Assembly (NCBI GenBank): GCA_040756415.1
Contig: JBFLYZ010000006.1
Location: 1-64,000 of the forward strand
From: JBFLYZ01 sp040756415
GTDB lineage: Bacteria > Bacteroidota > Bacteroidia > JADZBD01
Reading direction: 5' to 3'
Length of the DNA: 64,000 nt
In this document: positions 1-7,144 of the stretch, in pieces
Layout of the letters: every line of letters begins with the position of its first letter
Numbering within the stretch: the stretch's first letter is position 1
Position numbers and translations under genes: made by a program
Notes under the pieces: generated by a model
The model's database searches: none
Seen by the model: the letters and a program-made list of their open reading frames with translations, nothing else
What the model was told of the DNA's origin: nothing

Positions 1-304
1 CGATTATATCTTCAGCGCCCATCCCTAAAGCAGAAAGGATGACATTGGCTTTATCCAGCGAAGATATAAGAAATACCGGTGTCTTGGTATGATAAAATTC
101 CTTCAGCAGGTTCAGGAGGGTAAGCCCCGACACATTGGGCATCATAATATCGCTTATGATCAGATCGAAACGGTCGCCACCGCTGACCTTTTCGAGCGCC
201 TCCATCCCATCCCTGGCGGTGGTCACCTCATACCCCGCACCGCCCAGGCAATGCTCCAGCGCGGTAAGCATGGCAGCATCATCCTCTACAACCAGAATGT
301 TCAT
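1..304 (-). CDS. Response regulator receiver protein, 3' part cut by window edge
   Basis: About 101 N-terminal residues of a CheY-like receiver domain are visible; the rest lies beyond base 1. The acidic pair E7-D8-D9 and the phospho-acceptor D52 (in the stretch SDIMMP) are present. The start at 304 is supported by a clear AAGGAG Shine-Dalgarno sequence five bases upstream. It lies 14 bases behind the next receiver gene in the same direction, so it is probably the last visible member of the two-component operon. Whether it carries an output domain or a membrane tail like its two neighbours cannot be seen. Confidence 0.85.
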   Translation of the reverse strand, partial: MNILVVEDDAAMLTALEHCLGGAGYEVTTARDGMEALEKVSGGDRFDLIISDIMMPNVSGLTLLNLLKEFYHTKTPVFLISSLDKANVILSALGMGAEDII

Positions 305-318
305 GTTCTCCTTGATTT

Positions 319-813
319 TTAAACTGATTTCCAAACGATGAATGTCACGATCCCTGCCAGGATGAGCGGTATGGCCACGCGAAGCGCCTTGCGCCAGGCG
401 GGCGCAGCTTCAGCGCGCTCGGCTTTCCGGCCATTCACCAGGCGTTGGAGCGATTCTTTCAATTCTTCTATACTGTCCTTCCCTTTCACGATGTACTCTT
501 CCAGCCCTTCAGCGAAGAGTTCGCGTATGGTCTTCCTGTCCTCGCTGACCGACAGCATGATGACCGGAACCTGCGGATGCTTTTCCCTGATCATACGGAA
601 TGTTTTCAGCCCGTTCATGCCGGGCAGAAAGAAATCCAGGACAATGGCCATAGGATTTTCTTTCAAGCTGTTAATACAGTCTTCGCCTTTATCGAATTTC
701 CTGAAACGGTAGTTATCCGATTCAGACAGGCAATATTCCAGCATCATGGAATACATGTCGTTATCTTCTACGATAAAGACCAGGTCCTGCTTGTTTGTTG
801 CAATTGAGTTCAT
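319..813 (-). CDS. Receiver-only response regulator with C-terminal transmembrane anchor
   Basis: 164 residues. Residues 11-130 form a receiver domain with E16/D17, phospho-acceptor D60 (VLDFFLPGMNG), S88 and the conserved K110. There is no DNA-binding output domain; a basic linker is followed by one hydrophobic helix at about 143-161, ending in a short charged tail. I start at the ATG at 813, not at the longer frame reaching 903, because a GGAAG-type ribosome site precedes it and the extra residues would overlap the upstream gene and resemble no receiver. The gene follows its sister receiver by 13 bases. I infer a membrane-tethered phosphate acceptor, possibly a buffer or a regulator of a membrane partner; no direct output can be named. 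Confidence 0.85.
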   Translation of the reverse strand: MNSIATNKQDLVFIVEDNDMYSMMLEYCLSESDNYRFRKFDKGEDCINSLKENPMAIVLDFFLPGMNGLKTFRMIREKHPQVPVIMLSVSEDRKTIRELFAEGLEEYIVKGKDSIEELKESLQRLVNGRKAERAEAAPAWRKALRVAIPLILAGIVTFIVWKSV

Positions 814-826
814 TTTCTTCCTTCTG

Positions 827-1345
827 TTAACGTTCCAACACCCCCGGGTAAAATATCTGCATGTAAATGGCCACGGCAGCCACGGTTGCGATGATCGCAA
901 CAAAGATCGCCACCATGCGCCTGTAGTCTTTCATCTGTTTTCTGACCGACAGGGAGTGGATCACGTTCTTGATGGCATTGTGTATCCTCACGAATATCCG
1001 GTCGTTCTTGATGATGTAATCAAAGGCGCCATGCTTCATGGTGTTCACCGCCACGTCCATATTGTCCTGTGCGGACATCATGATAACGGTCGAGTCGGGC
1101 ACCTTGCTTTTGATCCTTTCCAGCACTTTAATGCCGTCCATGGAACCGGGCTGATCCTTGTCGAGCATATAATCCAGCAGCACGATATCGGGCCGCTGAT
1201 CGATGTTGCGCAGGCATTCTTCCCCGCTCGGGAAGGCTTTGATCCTGACATTTCTCAGGAATTGTCGCAGGTCGTGTTCCAGTGATTTGAGGAACATCCG
1301 GTCGTCATCTACCACGAAGATGAGAGGTGTACTTTTTGTTTCCAT
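827..1345 (-). CDS. Receiver-only response regulator with C-terminal transmembrane anchor
   Basis: 172 residues, same architecture as the gene behind it. The receiver has D13-D14-D15, phospho-acceptor D58 (VLLDYMLD), S91 and K113, plus a short insertion (KDQPGS) after the phosphorylation site. A single hydrophobic helix spans about 144-164 after a basic segment. The YIIKND stretch around the conserved Lys matches the YIVK-type stretch in the neighbouring receiver and in the NtrC-type regulator, suggesting that these receivers arose by local duplication. It is separated from the NtrC-type gene by 218 bases, where I see no recognisable promoter. Confidence 0.86.
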   Translation of the reverse strand: METKSTPLIFVVDDDRMFLKSLEHDLRQFLRNVRIKAFPSGEECLRNIDQRPDIVLLDYMLDKDQPGSMDGIKVLERIKSKVPDSTVIMMSAQDNMDVAVNTMKHGAFDYIIKNDRIFVRIHNAIKNVIHSLSVRKQMKDYRRMVAIFVAIIATVAAVAIYMQIFYPGVLER

Positions 1346-1563
1346 GCATTGTAAGTTTTAATGTTAATTTTTTCATTCCCGGCATATAATCAATTCAACG
1401 TCCAGAATTCCTGAAAACGCGGTCAACTTCGGCAGGCAGCCGGATAGCGTGGTCGAACCAACGACTTTCTTGTTTAAAAGCTGCAGGGGGCAGGGCGCAT
1501 GTATGCGGTACAAATTCTCAAAAAGGGAAATAATGCCGGGGTTTTCCGGTTTCAGGAAACTCC

Positions 1564-2934
1564 TCAGTTGCCGCTCTGGAAATATTCGGGGTTCTCTTTA
1601 AGGATACGGTAGATCGTGGATTTACCCATGTTGAGCTTACGGGCGACCAGCATCACATTATCGTTATGCTTTTTCAGGTAGAACTTAAGGATCTGCCTTA
1701 TGTAATTGTCCATGGTCTTCTCCTCGTCCAGCATTTCTGAAAGGTTGCTGTTCTTGTGCAGGACAATATCTTTGGCCGTAATGCTGTTATTATCCGCCAT
1801 TACGGCCGCCAGTTCCACGACCGATTTCAGCTCGCGGATGTTGCCGGGGAAAGGATGGCTGAACAATTTTTCCTGGGCATCGGGCGTAAGCGATTTTTTG
1901 CCCAGGTTGTTCTCGCGGCAGAAATTATCGATAAAATGCTTGGCCAGTATGATCAGGTCGTTGCCGCGTTCGCGCAGGGGGGGTAGCTCGATGGGAAGGC
2001 CGTAAAGTCGATAATAAAGGTCTTCGCGGAAGTTACCCTTCTTCACCTCTTCCAGCAGGTTTTTGTTCGTGGCAGCGATCACCCTGCAATCGATGGAAAT
2101 GACCTTATTGCCTCCCACGCGGGTCAGCTCTTTTTCCTGGAGCACCCGCAGCAGCTTGGCCTGCAGGTTCAGGTCCATCTCACCGATCTCGTCAAGAAAG
2201 ATAGTGCCTTTGTCGGCCGTTTCGAACTTGCCTATGCGTTCAGCGCTGGCGCCCGTAAAGCTTCCCTTTTCATGGCCGAACAGCTCGCTCTCCGCCAGGT
2301 CTCTTGGAATAGCCGAAACGTTTACGGCCACAAATGCATTTTTCTTCCGCTTGGAGTTGTAATGTATGGCTTTGGCGACAAGTTCCTTCCCCGTCCCGGT
2401 TTCGCCAGTGATCAGCACGGAAATATTGGTATTGATGGCCTTTTCCAACAGACCGAACACGCGTTGTATGGGTTCGCTCTGGCCGATGATCACATTCTGG
2501 AAGCTGTACTTCTGTGTCACCTCCTGTTCCAGCGTGTTGAGCCTCGATTTAAGGTGCTGGTTCTTGCGTATGTTGCTGATCACGTTGAGCAGCTTCTCCT
2601 TGATGTCCTTCGATTTAACGATGTAATCGTAAACGCCCAGCTTGAGCAGTTCCACGGCCGTATCTACCTTATCCTGCTCGGAGATAACGACCATTTCTAT
2701 ATCGGGGTTGAACTCCCTGATCTGCCTGATGAGCGAGGCACCGTCCGTATCCGGCAGCCGGTAGTCGATGGTCACTACGTGCGGGTTTTCGTGCAGGTGC
2801 TTGAGCAGCTCCTTGCCGGTGGCGAACTTTTTGACCTCGAAATCGGGGTTGAGCGAAAGGATATAACCGATGAACTCGCGGTACCAGTCGTCATCCTCTA
2901 CTGCGAATATTCTGAATGAATCCGTTTTACTCAT
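1564..2934 (-). CDS. Sigma-54-dependent response regulator, NtrC family
   Basis: 456 residues. Receiver domain at 1-125 (D13-D14-D15 region, phospho-acceptor D57, K107), then a sigma-54 AAA+ domain at about 145-375 with Walker A GETGTGKE (177-184), the sigma-54 loop GSFTGA (224-229) and Walker B FLDEIGEM, and a Fis-type helix-turn-helix at about 415-452. The family hydrolyses ATP to open sigma-54 promoters when the receiver is phosphorylated. It begins 15 bases behind the hybrid kinase gene, which is its likely phosphate donor. The tandem palindromes upstream of the whole cluster (6071-6103) are candidate binding sites. Confidence 0.95.
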   Translation of the reverse strand: MSKTDSFRIFAVEDDDWYREFIGYILSLNPDFEVKKFATGKELLKHLHENPHVVTIDYRLPDTDGASLIRQIREFNPDIEMVVISEQDKVDTAVELLKLGVYDYIVKSKDIKEKLLNVISNIRKNQHLKSRLNTLEQEVTQKYSFQNVIIGQSEPIQRVFGLLEKAINTNISVLITGETGTGKELVAKAIHYNSKRKKNAFVAVNVSAIPRDLAESELFGHEKGSFTGASAERIGKFETADKGTIFLDEIGEMDLNLQAKLLRVLQEKELTRVGGNKVISIDCRVIAATNKNLLEEVKKGNFREDLYYRLYGLPIELPPLRERGNDLIILAKHFIDNFCRENNLGKKSLTPDAQEKLFSHPFPGNIRELKSVVELAAVMADNNSITAKDIVLHKNSNLSEMLDEEKTMDNYIRQILKFYLKKHNDNVMLVARKLNMGKSTIYRILKENPEYFQSGN

Positions 2935-2949
2935 ATACGGGTAACTAAG

Positions 2950-5355
2950 TTAGCACTTTAAATCCGTTTTGTCAATCGGCATCTCCTTCAGGGCATCGAT
3001 CTCGGCCCGAAGGGCTGTTGTCAGCGGCAGGATGAGCCGGACGGCCCGGGTCACCAGCCCGGGTATCGCGCTGTACACCCGGGCGTGAAGCGCCTTCTCC
3101 TCGATAGCTTTCAGCAGGGAAAAAAGCTCGTGGGCCTTCAGGGTCTTGCAGGAGGGCGCCATGCGGTGGGCCGTACGTCCGGCCTGCTCCCAGTTACCCA
3201 GGCGTACAGCCTCTTTCAGCTCGCGCATCCCGGCCAGGGTGTTCATGATAAATGTCTCCGACATTTTGATCACAAATCCCGTATCCTGGTCCGAGATCCG
3301 GTAAAGCTCATCGAGCGAATACAGCGGGGCCTCATCGCCCAGGTTGCTGTTCTGCCGGATATCGTCCTGCATGTTCAGTATGCCGAACACCTTCTCGCAA
3401 AAAGCATCTTCCCTGAACGGTTTGGTGATATAGCCGTTCATGCCGGCCTCCAGGTAGCGCGGCATATCCTCTTTCAGTATATTGGCGGTGAGCGCGATAA
3501 TAGGCGTGGCGCTGACAGGCCCATTGAGACCGCGGATATGGCGGGCCACATCGATCCCGCTCACTTCGGGCATTTGTATGTCGGCCAGCACCAGGTCGTA
3601 ATGGCCCGAGCCGATCAGGGCGATCGCTTCCTTTCCATCCCGGGCCTCCCCGATTTGTATCTGGTGCTTCTCCAGTATGGTTTTGACCAGCAGCCGGTTC
3701 ATCTCGTCATCGTCAACCACCAGTACGCGCTTGCCGGCAGGCTGGCGTATTTCCGGCAGCTCTTTTTTAACCGGCACGGGTATATCCTGCACCCGGCCCT
3801 TCAGGCAGGAAAGCTCGAATGTGAATGAGGACCCTTCGCCAGGCGCGCTCTGCACGCGGATCGTTCCCTGCATGAGCTGGGCCAGCTTGCGGCAGATGGC
3901 CAGGCCCAGCCCTGTTCCGCCAAACCTGCGCGTGGTGCTGCTGTCGGCCTGCGTAAACTCTTCGAAGATCGTTCCCAGCTTATCGGCCGGTATGCCTATG
4001 CCGGTATCCGTGACCGTAATGCTCAGCAGCACTTCCTCTCCGCGTTCGGCAGCCTGGCCCGTCACAAGCACTTTGCCCTTTTGGGTGAATTTGATACTGT
4101 TGCTGAGAAGATTCAGCAGGATCTGCCGGATGCGGAAAGCATCCCCGATCAATACCAGCCCCTCCAGTTCTCCGGCCAGGCCGTATTCGAGGCTCAGCCC
4201 CTTGCGCTCAGCGGCCGGCTGCATGGTTTCCGCCACTTCCCTGATCACGGAGCCCGGGTAAAAGCCGGCCGCTTCCAGGCTCAGCTTGCCGGATTCTATT
4301 TTTGAAAAGTCGAGGATATCGTTCACCACATTGAGCAGGTGTTCCGATGAGCGCGTCACCGCCCGGATATATTCTTCCTGCCGGTCCGTTGTCTTCGTCT
4401 TTGCCAGTTGCCCGGAAAACCCGATGATTGCGTTAAGTGGCGTGCGTATCTCGTGGCTCATGTTGGCGAGGAACTCTTCCTTGATGCGCGCCAGTTTTTC
4501 GGCCTTTTTTCTCGCTTCTTCCAGTTGCCTGCGGTACCGGTTGCTCCTGGAGAGATCAGAAAAGATGAAATAGGCGAAGGTGAGCATCAGTAACAGCGTA
4601 AGGCCGGCACAGATCAGGATCATTTGCGTAGAACGTTCTGCCACGGCCGAAGCTTCCCTGAGCTTCTGTTCTGAGGCCTTTCGGGCCTCGTTCTCCATAT
4701 CCTGTATCACGTTCCTGATGCCGCTCATGATGGCAGCGTCACGGCCCAGCAGCTCCAGCTCTTTCTCGGAAAGAAGCGCCTGTTGCTCGCGGCTTTCCTT
4801 TTCGGCCTGGGTGATAAGCTGCTGCATGTTCTCCTTCAGGGAAGGCTGCTCTTCCTTCTTTCCGATCACAGAACGCAGGCGGTCCACGAATTTTTTTTCA
4901 GGAAGAGAAGAGGACCGCTCCATCTGTTTGACCATATCCGACAGCGAGCTTTTTACCGTTTCGCTCTTTTTCAGGTCTACCAGGGAAAACAGCATGTTGA
5001 ACTTCTCATCGATCAGTGAGTCGAGCAGGTTGATGTTCCTCATTTCGCTCTCGGTCATCAGGAAAGGGACCTGCAGTGAATCGATCTGCCGGCCCACCGT
5101 GGCGATGAAATGAAAATACGGCCCCAGGTACTTATCTTCTTTCGAGAGGGTGTAAGCGCGTACGCTGCTTTCCGCTTCTGAAATATCGGAAAGCACGCGC
5201 TGTATGCGCTGCAGCTTTTCATCCGGCTGCGACAGTGTACGCGCGGCTGCGCTCAGCCTGGATACGCTCTGGAGCGTGAGCAGGCCTGCAGCAGCGATAA
5301 GCAGTACCGCTATACTGAACCCCAGTATGATCTTGATCTTAATGCCGTTGAGCAT
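2950..5355 (-). CDS. Hybrid histidine kinase with receiver and Hpt domains
   Basis: 801 residues. Transmembrane helices at 7-27 and 245-265 bracket a helical periplasmic domain of about 215 residues, whose first half resembles CHASE3. The cytoplasmic part carries HisKA with phospho-accepting H301 (SHEIRTPLNA), a HATPase with N box near 415-420 and G boxes DTGIGIP and GGTGLGL, a receiver at about 543-660 (D592) and a C-terminal Hpt domain with H730. This is a full His-Asp-His relay able to pass phosphate to separate receivers; four such genes follow downstream. It starts 29 bases behind the small outer-membrane-type gene and is probably co-transcribed with it. Confidence 0.95.
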   Translation of the reverse strand: MLNGIKIKIILGFSIAVLLIAAAGLLTLQSVSRLSAAARTLSQPDEKLQRIQRVLSDISEAESSVRAYTLSKEDKYLGPYFHFIATVGRQIDSLQVPFLMTESEMRNINLLDSLIDEKFNMLFSLVDLKKSETVKSSLSDMVKQMERSSSLPEKKFVDRLRSVIGKKEEQPSLKENMQQLITQAEKESREQQALLSEKELELLGRDAAIMSGIRNVIQDMENEARKASEQKLREASAVAERSTQMILICAGLTLLLMLTFAYFIFSDLSRSNRYRRQLEEARKKAEKLARIKEEFLANMSHEIRTPLNAIIGFSGQLAKTKTTDRQEEYIRAVTRSSEHLLNVVNDILDFSKIESGKLSLEAAGFYPGSVIREVAETMQPAAERKGLSLEYGLAGELEGLVLIGDAFRIRQILLNLLSNSIKFTQKGKVLVTGQAAERGEEVLLSITVTDTGIGIPADKLGTIFEEFTQADSSTTRRFGGTGLGLAICRKLAQLMQGTIRVQSAPGEGSSFTFELSCLKGRVQDIPVPVKKELPEIRQPAGKRVLVVDDDEMNRLLVKTILEKHQIQIGEARDGKEAIALIGSGHYDLVLADIQMPEVSGIDVARHIRGLNGPVSATPIIALTANILKEDMPRYLEAGMNGYITKPFREDAFCEKVFGILNMQDDIRQNSNLGDEAPLYSLDELYRISDQDTGFVIKMSETFIMNTLAGMRELKEAVRLGNWEQAGRTAHRMAPSCKTLKAHELFSLLKAIEEKALHARVYSAIPGLVTRAVRLILPLTTALRAEIDALKEMPIDKTDLKC

Positions 5356-5384
5356 AGGCTTCAGGGGGAATTAAATGTGAATGG

Positions 5385-5894
5385 TCAGAACTCATACCGC
5401 ACGTTAAGCCCCGCATCCCACAGGTAAGGATATACCACGTTAAAGAAGCGGGGGCGCAGGTCGAGGCTAAGCACTACGGGTGCGTTGGGAATATAATAAT
5501 CCGCGCCCAGCACACCCTCTATCCCGAAATAGGGTATGCCCCGCCTTTCCACGTACCAAACCCCATCTATCTTGTAGCGGTACGGTCCGTAATCATAAGA
5601 GCTCAGAAAAATACCGCCTCCGAAATACAAGGCAAAGCCGTTATGGAGCGGCACATTTTTTTCAGCGAGGCCGGAGAGAATGGCTCCGCGGTAAGGCGCC
5701 CAGCCAACAAGCGAAATTTCGTACCCCAGGTTGCTTGCGCCCCAATGCCTGAAGGTAAATCCGCTGTAAGGCCCCAGCCTGAGGCCGAGCTGGTTGGCGC
5801 CCGAGGCGTTTTCCTGCGCCCTGGCCGGAATAAGAATAATTAACAGGAAAAAGGCTGTCAGCAACAGCGGCCGGATCGTTTTAGTCGTTTTCAT
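5385..5894 (-). CDS. Small exported protein, probable outer-membrane beta-barrel
   Basis: 169 residues with a signal peptide (hydrophobic stretch ending PARAQ at about residue 26). The mature part is rich in Gly, Tyr, Phe and alternating hydrophobic residues and ends in Tyr-Glu-Phe, a typical C-terminal signature of outer-membrane barrels. I recognise no named family. It is the first gene of the signalling cluster, and the upstream region has candidate sigma-54 and operator-like elements. A role as sensor partner or as target of the kinase cluster is inference from position only. Confidence 0.8.
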   Translation of the reverse strand: MKTTKTIRPLLLTAFFLLIILIPARAQENASGANQLGLRLGPYSGFTFRHWGASNLGYEISLVGWAPYRGAILSGLAEKNVPLHNGFALYFGGGIFLSSYDYGPYRYKIDGVWYVERRGIPYFGIEGVLGADYYIPNAPVVLSLDLRPRFFNVVYPYLWDAGLNVRYEF

Positions 5895-5960
5895 GGTAAA
5901 CGTTTTTTAAGGTTAGCCGTTCCCCGCAAAATCCACCCGCAAAAGAAAACTGTTAAATAA

Positions 5961-5967
5961 CGTGCCA
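5961..5967 (-). promoter_or_regulatory. Possible sigma-54 -24 element
   Basis: On the minus strand the sequence reads TGGCACG, an exact match to the consensus -24 box, about 67 bases before the start codon at 5894. The matching -12 box would be TTGC but the sequence there is TTAAC, so this is at best half a promoter. It is listed because an NtrC-type activator lies in the operon. Confidence 0.25.
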
Positions 5968-6070
5968 TAATAGGAAAGTAATTCGTACAACTTAAACTAT
6001 CAATATGGTTTTCAATGTATTGAATAAGCGCCTCGCACTTGGTCTCAAAAAGGCCCGAGTCAGCGAAAAG

Positions 6071-6103
6071 TCCCAAATCGGGACAAAAATTCCCTTATTG
6101 GGA
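6071..6103. promoter_or_regulatory. Tandem TCCC-N5-GGGA palindromes, operator-like
   Basis: Two 13-base palindromes of the form TCCC-N5-GGGA occupy 6071-6083 and 6091-6103. Their centres are 20 bases apart, close to two helical turns, as expected for two protein dimers on one face of DNA. They lie between lpxD and the signalling cluster, about 105-140 bases upstream of the -24-like box, which is where enhancer sites of NtrC-type activators usually sit. They also lie just past the end of lpxD. Confidence 0.5.
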
Positions 6104-6119
6104 TACGTATAGGTGGGGC

Positions 6120-7136
6120 TTAGGGTTTCTGTTTTTCCAGCTTCTCTACACGCTGCACCAGCGATTCGAGGTTACGGAAATGGATATAGGCCTTTCTGAA
6201 CTTGGCTATCTCGAAAGCAGGAGAACCGAGATAGGCCTCGCCTTTTTTAGTAATGCTTTTTGAAACGCCTGCCTGGGCGGCAAGGATGGTATTATCGGCA
6301 ATGGTAAGATGCCCCACTACGCCTACCTGCCCGCTGAACATGCAGTTCTTGCCGATCCTGGTCGAGCCGGCCACAACGTTGGCCGCAGCGAGGTAGGAGT
6401 TTTCGCCCACCTCTACGTTATGGGCGATATGGATCAGGTTATCGAACTTGACCCCCCTGCGCAGTATGGTCGAGCCGAGCGTGGCGCGATCGATGGCGCA
6501 GTTGGCGCCTATTTCCACATCGTCCTCGATCACCACGTTGCCGATCTGGGGCACTTTCTTTCCTCCGTCTTCGGTGGCGAAACGAAATCCGTCACTCCCG
6601 ATCACCGTACCGGAGTGGATGATGCAGTTCGCGCCTATCCGCGTATCGGAATAGATCTTCACGCCAGCGAACAGGGTGGTGTTATCTCCGATGATCGTGT
6701 TATCACCCACATAGACCTGGGGGTAGATCTTGACGTTATCGCCTATCCGCACGTTCTCACCTATAAATGAAAACTCACCGGCATAAACGTCTTTTCCCAC
6801 CTTTGCCGATCCCGAAATATGCGCTTTGGGAGAAATGCCCTTTTTGTCGAGCTTGATCTGGTTGTACATTTCCAGCAGCCGGGCAAAGGCCTTTTCCGCG
6901 CTGTCTACGCGCACGAGCGTAGCCGGTACGGGAGCCGTGGGCGCGAAATCCCTGTTTACGATCACGAGCGATGCTTTGGTGGTATAGATGTACTGCGTGT
7001 ACAGCGGGTTGGCCAAAAAAGAAAGAGAGCCCGGCTCTCCTTCTTCTATCTTGGACAACTTACTGATCTTTACCTGCTCGTTTCCTTCGATCTGGCCGCC
7101 CAGCAGGCCGGCAATCTGTGCTGCTGTGAATTCCAT
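6120..7136 (-). CDS. lpxD: UDP-3-O-(hydroxyacyl)glucosamine N-acyltransferase LpxD
   Basis: 338 residues, normal length for the family. LpxD transfers a hydroxyacyl chain from acyl carrier protein to the 2-amino group of UDP-3-O-acylglucosamine, the third step of lipid A synthesis, in the cytoplasm. The N-terminal uridine-binding domain (about 1-100) is followed by left-handed beta-helix hexapeptide repeats (about 105-300), including HIAHNVEVGEN with the expected catalytic His, and a C-terminal helix. It starts 8 bases behind the formate dehydrogenase gene in the same direction, an unexpected partner; no other lipid A gene is adjacent. Confidence 0.95.
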   Translation of the reverse strand: MEFTAAQIAGLLGGQIEGNEQVKISKLSKIEEGEPGSLSFLANPLYTQYIYTTKASLVIVNRDFAPTAPVPATLVRVDSAEKAFARLLEMYNQIKLDKKGISPKAHISGSAKVGKDVYAGEFSFIGENVRIGDNVKIYPQVYVGDNTIIGDNTTLFAGVKIYSDTRIGANCIIHSGTVIGSDGFRFATEDGGKKVPQIGNVVIEDDVEIGANCAIDRATLGSTILRRGVKFDNLIHIAHNVEVGENSYLAAANVVAGSTRIGKNCMFSGQVGVVGHLTIADNTILAAQAGVSKSITKKGEAYLGSPAFEIAKFRKAYIHFRNLESLVQRVEKLEKQKP

Positions 7137-7144
7137 AGTCCTGA

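Noticed and set aside
5891..6076. 61-codon minus-strand frame in the gap upstream of the signalling operon
   Set aside because: It covers the promoter region, overlaps the next gene start and looks unlike a protein family.
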